18,815 nt of DNA from JAYQUR01 sp038133505 (GTDB lineage Bacteria > Pseudomonadota > Alphaproteobacteria > MPNO01 > UBA830), in the NCBI GenBank assembly GCA_038133505.1, contig JAYPTI010000051.1, forward strand, positions 1 through 18,815, given 5' to 3'. Below, one piece after another: positions 1 to 7,000 of the stretch; position 1 is the stretch's first letter, and each line of letters starts with the position of its first letter. The position numbers and the translations under genes were made by a program. Below the pieces are notes generated by a model. It saw nothing but the letters and a program-made list of their open reading frames with translations. It ran no database searches and was not told where the DNA came from.

Positions 1-55
1 CCAGATAGGCCAGCGCCGTCACAACACGTTCCGAAGCCTTGTCCAAGGCCTCCAT
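1..55 (-). CDS. TRAP transporter small permease (DctQ-like), N-terminal fragment
   Basis: Only the first 18 codons are inside the window (MEALDKASERVVTALAYL), read leftward off the edge. The ATG at 53-55 is preceded by a GAAGG ribosome-binding site about 9 bases upstream. The start lies 31 bases after the stop of a TRAP solute-binding protein on the same strand. In TRAP operons the gene after dctP is usually the four-helix small membrane subunit DctQ, whose N-terminus is a short amphipathic lead-in to the first membrane helix, as here. The assignment rests on position and a short N-terminus, so other membrane proteins of the operon are possible. The membrane helices themselves lie outside the window. 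Confidence 0.6.
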   Translation of the reverse strand, partial: MEALDKASERVVTALAYL

Positions 56-86
56 CAAGATAAACCTTCGCTAAGTCAGGCGGAGA

Positions 87-1109
87 TTACTTCTTGTGAC
101 GCGAGCCCTGAATGTCGACCTGCCACTGAGGCTTGCCGGGCTGGTACAGAAGCGGCCGAAGCTGGTCGGCGTACTCGGACCGCTTCGCGAGTTCCTTCCA
201 GATTTCGCCGTGCGCGATTTCGAGATACTTCGACGCGGCGGCGCCCTCGAGAACGATGTCCTGTGCGCCGGCAGCCTTCATTTTCTTCTCGTCGGCCGCG
301 CGGACCTCTTCCGTCCACATCACGGAAGCGGTCTCGTATTCGATACCGACCGTTTCGAGAATCTTCTTCTGCTCGGCGGTCATCGCCTTCCAGGCATCGA
401 GGTTCATCGTGACGACCGTGTTGGTCTGGTAGAAGTTCGGCACCACGCGGTACTTGATGACTTCCTGCATGCCGACCGACGCGGGCTGATCGGTGAAGCC
501 GAACCCGTCGACCGTGCCGCGCTGGACGGCATTAATGACTTCGCTCGACTTGATGTTGACGGTCGTCGCGCCGAGCGCCCGGAACAGCGGGCGGTAGGTG
601 CCGGTCGCGCGCATCTTGAAGCCGGTCAGGTCGGGAATACCGTCCTTCATCGGCGGCTTCTTGGCGAGATACATGTGGTAAGACGTCATGCTTTCGCCCC
701 ACGCGAGCAGATGCGCGCCGGCCTTCTTGGCATAGATTTCCTGGAAGATCTTCCAGCCGCCGTTCTTGCGGATCGCCGCCGGGCCGTGATTGCCGGCAAG
801 CATCGCGTAACCTTCCGGCACGGTGCCGATATAGTAGGCGGTCGGCGAGTGCAGCATGTCGAACTGGCCGCGCTTCAGAGCGTTCGCCGCCTTGCGCGGG
901 GGCACGACTTCCTGGCCGCCGATATAGCTGATCTTGACCTTGCCGGCGGCCTTCTTGTTCAGCGGCCCCATGAACGTCGTCAGAAAGCTCTGCGACATCG
1001 CATTGTTGGTCTGCAACGCCGTAACAGCCGTCAGCGTATCCTTGGCGGATGCCGAGGAGGCTACCGCTGCCGCGGCGATCGCGCCTATTCCAATAGCAAT
1101 CTTTTTCAT
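87..1109 (-). CDS. dctP: TRAP transporter substrate-binding protein, DctP family
   Basis: This is the periplasmic binding protein of a tripartite ATP-independent transporter, which captures an organic anion and delivers it to the DctQM membrane subunits driven by an ion gradient. The protein has 340 residues, normal for the family. The start is the ATG at 1107-1109, because it begins a clean signal peptide (Lys-Lys, then an Ala-rich core, cleavage after SASA near residue 22) and has a GGAGA site 7 bases upstream; a longer reading from 1178 has no signal peptide at its N-terminus. Family hallmarks are KMRATG at 165-170, whose Arg167 corresponds to the carboxylate-binding arginine, then LGATTV (179-184) and VQRGTVDG (195-202). 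The next gene begins the small permease. The ligand cannot be read from the sequence; an organic acid is expected, and the symbol denotes family rather than C4-dicarboxylate specificity. Confidence 0.92.
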   Translation of the reverse strand: MKKIAIGIGAIAAAAVASSASAKDTLTAVTALQTNNAMSQSFLTTFMGPLNKKAAGKVKISYIGGQEVVPPRKAANALKRGQFDMLHSPTAYYIGTVPEGYAMLAGNHGPAAIRKNGGWKIFQEIYAKKAGAHLLAWGESMTSYHMYLAKKPPMKDGIPDLTGFKMRATGTYRPLFRALGATTVNIKSSEVINAVQRGTVDGFGFTDQPASVGMQEVIKYRVVPNFYQTNTVVTMNLDAWKAMTAEQKKILETVGIEYETASVMWTEEVRAADEKKMKAAGAQDIVLEGAAASKYLEIAHGEIWKELAKRSEYADQLRPLLYQPGKPQWQVDIQGSRHKK

Positions 1110-1176
1110 TTTGGTCTCCGTTGTGAGCCTGTGATACACGCGGGTCCGGTGTGCCCCGCCATTATTTTTCGCGCGC

Positions 1177-1206
1177 AATACTGACGGCAGAACCCCGGCG
1201 TGTCAA
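1177..1206 (-). promoter_or_regulatory. Candidate sigma70-type promoter for the TRAP operon
   Basis: Reading the minus strand, a perfect TTGACA (plus-strand TGTCAA at 1201-1206) is followed after 17-18 bases by CAGTAT or AGTATT (1177-1183), a weak -10 match of about 3 of 6. This would start transcription roughly 60 bases before the dctP ATG at 1109. A second TTGACA lies at 1242-1247 with no good -10. The perfect -35 box in GC-rich DNA is the main support. Confidence 0.45.
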
Positions 1207-1220
1207 ACGGGGTAAATCGG

Positions 1221-1230
1221 CGGAATTCCG
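1221..1230. promoter_or_regulatory. 10-bp palindrome upstream of the TRAP promoter
   Basis: CGGAATTCCG is a perfect palindrome lying between the two TTGACA hexamers in the 233-bp gap between dctP and the molybdenum hydroxylase gene. Its position just upstream of the candidate -35 box suits an operator, but a 10-bp palindrome can also arise by chance. The rest of the gap (1110-1342) holds no credible coding frame. Confidence 0.25.
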
Positions 1231-1342
1231 GCGAAAATTTCTGTCAATCCCTTGCTGGCGGCGGGCTTCCGCGTTGATACGATCAGAAACAACCAGTGGA
1301 TTCGGTACCGTATGGTCGCAGCGCCGGGACGGCCGTCGCAAT

Positions 1343-3703
1343 CTATCGTCGGGACGCCGCCGCCGCGATCGCTATTCGGACCTTCGCCGGCGTCATCGGC
1401 ATCGACAGATCCGTGACGCCACACGGCCGGAGCGCGTCGACGACCGCATTCACGGCAAGGACCGGCGCGATCGCCACCCCCGCCTCGCCCACGGCCTTCG
1501 CCCCCAGCGGGTTCGTGTCCGTGGGATTCGGGTTGAGTTCGCATACGAAACGGTCGGGAGAGGGAACGTCGTCGGCGCGCGGCAATCCGTAGTCGAGGAA
1601 CGATCCCGACAGCACCTGCCCCGAGTCCGGGTCGTAGATGACATGCTCCGAGAACGCCTGCCCGAGACCGTGAACGACCCCGCCCATGAGTTGCGCCTCC
1701 ACAAGCATGGGATTTACCGGCGTTCCGCAATCGTGAACCATGACGTAGCGATCGACGCGGGCCGCGCCGGTATCGGGATCGACCTCTACCTCGCAGCAAT
1801 GCGCCCCGTTGGGATAGGTGAAGTCGCCCGGCATGAAGCGGTCGACGTGGGAGATTCCGCCCGCCTGCAGGACGACCTCGCCGAACGAAACGGTCCGGTC
1901 GGTCCCGGCGACCCGGTAGAACCCGCCCGAGAATTCGACGTCGACGTCGGACGATTCCAGCAGGCCCGCGGCTATGCGTCGTCCCTTCTCGATTACCCCG
2001 TCGGTCGAGACCGAAACGGCGGATCCGCCCACGATCAGGGATCGGCAGGCGCCGGTTCCGGTACCGTAGGCGATGTCGTCCGTATCCCCCTGGATTACGC
2101 GAACCGCATCGAGCGGGATGCCGAGCTTGCCGGCGACGATCTGCGCATAGACCGTATCGTGTCCCTGTCCGTTCGACATCGATCCGATGCGAAGCTCGAT
2201 CGGCCCGTCGGGCAGGCAGCGGATATCGGCCTCTTCGTCGAGGCCGAACCCGAGCGCCTCGATCGTGTTGCACAGCGCGAAACCGCGCAATCGTCCCGCC
2301 GCCGCCGATGCGGCCCGGCGCGCCTCGTAGCCGGGCCGGTCCGACAGCGTCAGCGCGCGCTCGAGGTTGGATGCGAAGTCGCCGGAATCGTAGGCCAGAC
2401 CCGTCACCGTCCGATACGGAAGGCGGTCCGGCGGAATCATATTGCGCCGGCGCAGATCGAGCGGGTCGATTCCCAGGTCCCGCGCCGCGACGTCCATCAG
2501 GCGTTCCGGCGAATACTGCCCCTCGGGCTCTCCCGCGCCCCGGATCGGACAGGTCGGAACCGTGTTCGTAAAGACGCCGCGCGCCTCCAGGTAGCCCGTG
2601 GGCACGTCGTAGACGGAGGGTGCGATCTTGATCGAGTTCCGGACCGGGTTGACCGCGCGCGGCGCGAGATAGGCGCCGAGGTTTCCGTCGTTGATCACCC
2701 GCATGGCGAGAATGCGGCCACCGGCATCGAAAGCGTACTCGGCACGCGAGACCAGGTCGCGGGTATGCACGTCGCTGATGAAGGATTCCGACCGATCCTG
2801 GATCCAGCGTACCGGACGTCCCAGCCGCCGTGCCGCCCACAGAACGAGGACCTCTTCCGGGTAGACGACGTTCTTCGCGCCGAAGCCGCCCCCGAGACGG
2901 GGCACGAACACGCGGATTTTCTCGGGCGCGCACCGGAAGCAGAACCGGGCGAGCGTATTGCGGACCGGATGCGGTTTCCCCGCCGTCGCATGCAGGGTGA
3001 ATTTCTCCGCGTCGGCGTCCCACGCGCCGATGTACCCGCGCGTTTCGATCGGCGCGCCGATCCCGCGGTTCTGGACGTGCGCGATGGAGGTAACGTGCGC
3101 CGCCTCCTCGAACACCCGATCCGTCTTTTCCTTGTCGCCGAACACGACGCGAAAGCAGACATTATCCGGAAACCGGGGGTCGACGACGGGCGCGCCCGGC
3201 TTGACCGCGGCGACGACGTCGACGACGGCGGGCAGCGCATCGAACGACACCGCGACACGCTCGGCGCCGTCGCGGGCGGCGTGCGCCGTCTCGGCGACGA
3301 CCATGGCGACGATCTCGCCGACATAGCGCACCCGCGTGCGCGCCATCGCCGGTTGCGGTTCGACCAGCGACGGATCTCCGGCCTCGATGGTCTTCCCGGG
3401 GTCGATACCGTCGACGGGCGGCCGGATCTCCCAGGGAATGCCGCCGATACCGTCGGCGTGTAGATCGTCGCCCGTGAGAACGGCAATTACGCCGGGAACG
3501 GCCCTCGCGCCCGAAATATCGAGCGCCGATATATCGGCGTGCGGCTCGACGGCCCGGACGAACGCAGCATGGGCTTCCCCGTCGACACGGATATCGTCGA
3601 GATACGCGGAAGCGCCGCGCAGCATGGCGTCGTCCTCGAGACGACTGACGGGCCGACCGACGAGATCGCCGACGCCGGGCGGAAGACGATCGATAATGCT
3701 CAT
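1343..3703 (-). CDS. Xanthine dehydrogenase/CoxL-family molybdopterin-binding hydroxylase large subunit
   Basis: Molybdenum hydroxylase catalytic subunit (786 residues), which would hydroxylate an aromatic heterocycle or aldehyde using water as the oxygen donor. Residues 1-130 form the ald_Xan_dh_C a/b hammerhead-type domain. Molybdopterin-binding motifs follow: GGGFGAK (271-277), RGAGEPEGQ (388-396), GQGHDT (512-517), GDTDD (539-543), GTGACRS (549-555) and GAKAVGEAG (734-742), whose Glu740 fits the conserved catalytic glutamate. The AYxCSFR loop of true CO dehydrogenase is absent, so this is not form I CoxL. The start is the ATG at 3701-3703; an AGGGG sits very close to it, and a TTG 12 codons upstream (3737-3739) is an alternative. 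No 2Fe-2S small subunit or FAD subunit is adjacent; the upstream neighbour is a propeller-like protein and the downstream one a TRAP system. The substrate is unknown; nicotinate-like or other N-heterocycles are possible. Confidence 0.9.
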   Translation of the reverse strand: MSIIDRLPPGVGDLVGRPVSRLEDDAMLRGASAYLDDIRVDGEAHAAFVRAVEPHADISALDISGARAVPGVIAVLTGDDLHADGIGGIPWEIRPPVDGIDPGKTIEAGDPSLVEPQPAMARTRVRYVGEIVAMVVAETAHAARDGAERVAVSFDALPAVVDVVAAVKPGAPVVDPRFPDNVCFRVVFGDKEKTDRVFEEAAHVTSIAHVQNRGIGAPIETRGYIGAWDADAEKFTLHATAGKPHPVRNTLARFCFRCAPEKIRVFVPRLGGGFGAKNVVYPEEVLVLWAARRLGRPVRWIQDRSESFISDVHTRDLVSRAEYAFDAGGRILAMRVINDGNLGAYLAPRAVNPVRNSIKIAPSVYDVPTGYLEARGVFTNTVPTCPIRGAGEPEGQYSPERLMDVAARDLGIDPLDLRRRNMIPPDRLPYRTVTGLAYDSGDFASNLERALTLSDRPGYEARRAASAAAGRLRGFALCNTIEALGFGLDEEADIRCLPDGPIELRIGSMSNGQGHDTVYAQIVAGKLGIPLDAVRVIQGDTDDIAYGTGTGACRSLIVGGSAVSVSTDGVIEKGRRIAAGLLESSDVDVEFSGGFYRVAGTDRTVSFGEVVLQAGGISHVDRFMPGDFTYPNGAHCCEVEVDPDTGAARVDRYVMVHDCGTPVNPMLVEAQLMGGVVHGLGQAFSEHVIYDPDSGQVLSGSFLDYGLPRADDVPSPDRFVCELNPNPTDTNPLGAKAVGEAGVAIAPVLAVNAVVDALRPCGVTDLSMPMTPAKVRIAIAAAASRR

Positions 3704-3759
3704 CCCCTGCGTATAGCCCGCACCGAGACCGTTCCACAATGGCCTGTCGGCGAAACCTG

Positions 3760-3996
3760 TCAGCGGCCGAGCCGAAATACCGACATCGTGCCGTTATCTT
3801 CGCTGTCGCCGGCCGAGAAGACATAGTGCAGGCCGTTTCCGGGGTGGTAGAACCCGCTCGAAACCGCGCCTTTCGGCCAGAACGTCGGCAGCGGGCGTTT
3901 GCCGTCGGACCAAGCGTTGCGCTCCGGGTCGTAGACGTGGACGCCGCGCGATTCTCCGGCATGGCGTATCAGAACGACCCGGTCGGCCTTCGCATC
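3760..3996 (-). pseudogene. In-frame C-terminal continuation of the propeller-like gene after an internal TGA
   Basis: Translating on past the TGA at 3997-3999 without changing frame gives 78 more residues before a second TGA at 3760-3762. They include RVVLIRHAGESRGVHVYDPE, then RNAWSDGKRPL, PTFWPKGA and YHPGNGLHYVFSAGD, ending in SVFRLGR. The VYDPERNAW unit is exactly the blade pattern of the upstream protein, so this is the lost end of the same gene and not a new one. A complete product would have 426 positions counting the interrupted codon. The kelch pattern would place an aromatic residue (Y or W, before D) at the TGA. The next gene starts 57 bases downstream at 3703, normal operon spacing for the full-length gene. 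Confidence 0.8.
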
Positions 3997-5040
3997 TCAG
4001 TTCATGATCGCGACGTTCGTGCCGTACGAGACCCCGCCGGGCGACCCGGCGGGATTGGGATCGATCCAGCGCTCGGTCCTTATGTCGAATATCCAGAGCG
4101 CGTTGCTCCCCTTCGCCTCGGGGTACTTCCCACCGCCGATGTAGATTCGGTCGCGCCGGCCGTCGTAGCAGGCGGTTGCGTCGATCCCGAAGCCCGGGGG
4201 CGAACCGCCGGGCCGGACGACGCGCCAGCCGTTTGCCGACGGATCGTAAAACCCGACGCGCCGGTTGCTGTAGTGAAAGACCTCGCGCTTGTTGGGCAGA
4301 TAGACGACCACGTCGCCGACCTGGGGTTTCGGCGAGCGCATCGGCGTCCGGACGCGATGCCAGCGGCGGTTCCACGGATCGAACATCCACGGACTCGCCG
4401 CACGGCGGCCGGAACGCGCCTCGACCTCTCGCCTTAAATCGGCAAGCCCCGGCACCTTGCTGTTCAGATAGACGTGCGGCGCTTCCATGGCATAGAGGAT
4501 CTGACGGTGCGGATCCCAGGTAACCATCTCGTAGCCGTGGACCATCATGCCGATGGGAACCGGGCTCTCGCCGTCGAAGGACTCAAATCCGTCCTTCGTA
4601 AGTTTCACCTCGCCGAGTTTCCGCATGTCGGCGCCGGGATACATGTTTACCCAGGCGTGCGCGTTCGCGTCGTAAAGCCACAAATCGTCCATGTAACGGC
4701 CTGTCCTCGGGTTGGACCAGCCGTGAACGCCCTCGCCGTACAGAAAGGCGCCGCGGAGAGATTCCGCGTAGGGCATCGTCGACGTCCAGGCCCGGCCGCG
4801 CGCCCGTCCCCATTTCGGGTCCGCGGCGGGCGATCCGATATTTCGCCATTCGCCCGGCCCGACCGACTGCAACGACTTCCACACACGACCCGGTTCGCTC
4901 GGCAGTTCGGCGCGCACTTCCGGCGCGGCGAACGGCAGAAAGAGCAGAAAAAGGGCGGCAACGCCGAGGCTTTTCTGCAGGAATCCGGCCGCGCCGCCTG
5001 CCGGGGGTTTTATATTCGTGTCGGTTTCGCTATCTAACAT
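3997..5040 (-). CDS. Exported kelch/beta-propeller-like protein, cut short by an in-frame TGA
   Basis: 347 residues as it stands. The N-terminus has a polar lead of about 24 residues, then a hydrophobic segment and a cleavage-like EVRA-ELP, so export to the periplasm is likely. The rest carries repeated propeller-blade patterns: LWLYDANAHAWVNM, PWMFDPWNRRWHRV, VGFYDPSANGWRVV and LWIFDIRTERWIDP, each a strand ending in a D-x-x-x-x-x-W unit typical of kelch-like blades. The start is the ATG at 5038-5040. The protein ends at AIMN followed by TGA (3997-3999), in the middle of a blade, and the same frame continues with another blade to 3760 (separate entry). It is therefore most likely a truncated or interrupted product. 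Function is unknown; such proteins often bind ligands or partners. It diverges from an exported EF-hand gene and precedes the molybdenum hydroxylase. Confidence 0.75.
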   Translation of the reverse strand: MLDSETDTNIKPPAGGAAGFLQKSLGVAALFLLFLPFAAPEVRAELPSEPGRVWKSLQSVGPGEWRNIGSPAADPKWGRARGRAWTSTMPYAESLRGAFLYGEGVHGWSNPRTGRYMDDLWLYDANAHAWVNMYPGADMRKLGEVKLTKDGFESFDGESPVPIGMMVHGYEMVTWDPHRQILYAMEAPHVYLNSKVPGLADLRREVEARSGRRAASPWMFDPWNRRWHRVRTPMRSPKPQVGDVVVYLPNKREVFHYSNRRVGFYDPSANGWRVVRPGGSPPGFGIDATACYDGRRDRIYIGGGKYPEAKGSNALWIFDIRTERWIDPNPAGSPGGVSYGTNVAIMN

Positions 5041-5050
5041 GGCATCGTTT

Positions 5051-5063
5051 TGTAACCTGTAAC
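5051..5063. promoter_or_regulatory. TGTAAC direct repeat in the 35-bp divergent gap
   Basis: The gap between the propeller-like gene (minus, starts 5040) and the EF-hand gene (plus, starts 5076) contains TGTAAC-C-TGTAAC. A tandem hexamer with 7-bp period in such a short divergent region could be a regulator site or part of overlapping promoters. No convincing -35/-10 pair is visible on either strand. Confidence 0.2.
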
Positions 5064-5075
5064 GCGTATACGAAA

Positions 5076-5762
5076 ATGTCGATCTCGGATTTATTGATGA
5101 CCGTCAGACGGGGGCTTCGGGGCACCGTCATTTTCGGCTTCCTCGGACTCCTTCTCCTCCATAGCGGCTTGGCGGCGGCGCAAACCGCACCTCCCCAACA
5201 GCCGGGCGCGACGGACAAAAGCGTCCTCGACCGGATTCGCGCCAAGCAGAGGGAACTCAAACCCAATTACACCGAGGCGCAGCGCTGGTTCGACAATCTC
5301 GATATCGACAAGAGCGGCGACATCTCCAAGCAGGAGCTTTACGAAGGCATCCGCCGTCGGTTCGAGGCGATGGACAAGAACAAGGACGGTTTCGTGAGCC
5401 AGTCGGAATACACCGGTTTCCGGAACGACGGCGAGACCGGTTCGTCCCGCTTCGGCCAACTCGATACGAACAAGGACGGCCGGCTCGACATGACGGAGTT
5501 CGTGGCCCCTGCCGACTGGCGGTTCGACCGGATCGACCGCAATCTCGACGGCCGGATCAGCCGGCCGGAAGCGGACCGCCTTTTCGACAGAACGAACGCC
5601 TCGCGAGACCGCGACGGCCGCTGCTTCTACGTCGAGCGGCAGATCGTGCGCGTCGACGAAAAGACGGCCGAGAAACTCGAGAACAAGGGGTTCGCCCGCG
5701 CCGACTGCGAATGGCGCCCCGATGTCGCCGATCAGGAAAAAGCGGAGAAGTCTCTCAAGTAA
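5076..5762 (+). CDS. Exported calcium-binding protein with four EF-hands
   Basis: 228 residues. A signal peptide is clear: basic RRGLRG, hydrophobic core to about residue 33, cleavage near AAAQ. Four canonical 12-residue EF-hand loops follow, starting at D76 (DIDKSGDISKQE), D100 (DKNKDGFVSQSE), D130 (DTNKDGRLDMTE) and D154 (DRNLDGRISRPE), each with acidic positions 1, 3 or 5 and 12 and Gly at position 6, so calcium binding is well supported. Two cysteines (C183, C211) in the C-terminal tail could form a disulfide in the periplasm. The ATG at 5076 has no clear ribosome-binding site; an ATG at 5097 (MTVRRGL) gives a more standard signal peptide and is a good alternative. The gene diverges from an exported propeller-like gene and ends 21 bases from a convergent deacetylase gene. 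The biological role is unknown. Confidence 0.88.
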   Translation: MSISDLLMTVRRGLRGTVIFGFLGLLLLHSGLAAAQTAPPQQPGATDKSVLDRIRAKQRELKPNYTEAQRWFDNLDIDKSGDISKQELYEGIRRRFEAMDKNKDGFVSQSEYTGFRNDGETGSSRFGQLDTNKDGRLDMTEFVAPADWRFDRIDRNLDGRISRPEADRLFDRTNASRDRDGRCFYVERQIVRVDEKTAEKLENKGFARADCEWRPDVADQEKAEKSLK

Positions 5763-5783
5763 ACCGGCCTGCCGGCCTCGGGC

Positions 5784-6947
5784 TCAGCCCCGACGGGCCT
5801 TTTCCTTGAGCCGGTCCATGAAGCGGTCGCATTTTTCGACCTGATCGAGCGTTATGAACTCGTTCGGCTTGTGGGCCTGCTCGATGCTGCCCGGGCCGCA
5901 GACGACGGTCGGCACGCCGCTCTCGCTGAACAAACCAGCCTCGGTCCCGAACGAAACCTTTGCGCTGCTGTTGGCCTGCGCGAGGTGACGGCACATCTGC
6001 GCGACGTCGGCATCCTCGTCGGTCGTCAGACCGGGAAAGCCGATCTCCTCGCGAAACTCGATCGCCGCCGCCGCATCGATGCTCTTCATTTCGGGTAGCA
6101 GTTCCGTTTCCGCGAAGGTCTTTACGTCGTCGATGAACGCCTGGTGGTCCTCGAACGGCAGGTAACGGATCTCGAACTGGAACAGGCAATGCTCCGGCAC
6201 GATGTTGAGCTGCGTCCCGCCCCGGATCACGCCGGTATGAACCGTCGAGTGAGGCGGATCGAATCCTTCCTCGAACGGACCGCCGCTCTGCAGATCGCGC
6301 GCGCGGCGCCGGAGGAACGTCACGATCTCCGCCGCGTACTCGACGGCGTTCACCGCCTTGGGCGCGAGCGACGAATGCGCGGCGACGCCCGTCACCTCGC
6401 ACGTCCACGACCGCTTGCCCTTGTGTGCGACCACGACCTTCATATCGGTCGGCTCGCCAACGATGCACATCTCGGGGCGCCCATCGAACGCGCGAAGCTG
6501 CCCGATCAGCCGCCGGACGCCGATGCAGCCGACCTCCTCGTCGTATGAAAAGGCAAAATGGATCGGCGTTTCCAGATCGAGCGCGGCGAAATCGGGAAGA
6601 TGCGCGAGCGCGACGGCGATGAAGCTCTTCATGTCGCACGTGCCGCGGCCGTACATACGCCCGTCCCGGTGAAGGATCGAGAAAGGATCGCTGTCCCAGT
6701 CCTGCCCGTCGACGGGCACGACGTCAGTGTGGCCCGACAGCATGATGCCGCCTCGGTCTTTCGGACCCAGCGTCGCGTAGAGGTTCGCCTTGCGGCCGTC
6801 ATCGTCGAAGGTGAAGGAGGACTCGACGCCGAAACCGTCGAGATAATCGCGAATCCAGTTCACGAGATCGAGGTTCGAGTTCCGGCTGGTCGTGTCGTAC
6901 GAAACCAGCCTTTCGATCATCTCGACGGAACGGGGATCGGCTTGCAT
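5784..6947 (-). CDS. argE: Acetylornithine deacetylase-like M20 metallopeptidase (ArgE family)
   Basis: 387 residues, the usual ArgE length. The family hydrolyses N-acetyl-L-ornithine to ornithine and acetate in arginine synthesis, though many paralogues act on other N-acylated amino acids. The zinc ligands and catalytic residues of the M20 fold are all visible: SGHTDVVPVDG with H73 and D75, GRGTCDMK with D105, SYDEEVG with E137 and E138, VGEPT with E165, and HKPNEF with H359 near the C-terminus. The dimerisation (lid) domain lies between roughly residues 175 and 290, with AHSSLAP at 190-196. The start is the ATG at 6945-6947; no strong ribosome-binding site is visible. The gene diverges by 53 bp from the acyl-CoA synthetase gene and no other arginine gene is near, so a catabolic deacylase role is an open alternative. 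Confidence 0.88.
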   Translation of the reverse strand: MQADPRSVEMIERLVSYDTTSRNSNLDLVNWIRDYLDGFGVESSFTFDDDGRKANLYATLGPKDRGGIMLSGHTDVVPVDGQDWDSDPFSILHRDGRMYGRGTCDMKSFIAVALAHLPDFAALDLETPIHFAFSYDEEVGCIGVRRLIGQLRAFDGRPEMCIVGEPTDMKVVVAHKGKRSWTCEVTGVAAHSSLAPKAVNAVEYAAEIVTFLRRRARDLQSGGPFEEGFDPPHSTVHTGVIRGGTQLNIVPEHCLFQFEIRYLPFEDHQAFIDDVKTFAETELLPEMKSIDAAAAIEFREEIGFPGLTTDEDADVAQMCRHLAQANSSAKVSFGTEAGLFSESGVPTVVCGPGSIEQAHKPNEFITLDQVEKCDRFMDRLKEKARRG

Positions 6948-7000
6948 GCGGCGAGTGTAGTGGATTATGCACGGGCTTCAATCCAGCCCCGGAAGATTAG

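Noticed and set aside
96..1184. 362-residue plus-strand open frame opposite dctP
   Set aside because: Antisense shadow of a gene with a clear signal peptide and TRAP motifs; no family resemblance.
1151..3463. 770-residue plus-strand open frame opposite the molybdenum hydroxylase
   Set aside because: Arg- and Asp-rich, low-complexity antisense translation typical of GC-rich DNA; the minus strand carries full-length molybdenum hydroxylase motifs.
1343..3703. True CO dehydrogenase (CoxL form I)
   Set aside because: The diagnostic AYxCSFR active-site loop is missing and no coxM or coxS is adjacent.
3997..3999. Selenocysteine or recoded TGA in the propeller-like gene
   Set aside because: No SECIS-like hairpin was recognised after the TGA, kelch blades have no use for selenocysteine there, and other genes here end normally in TGA.
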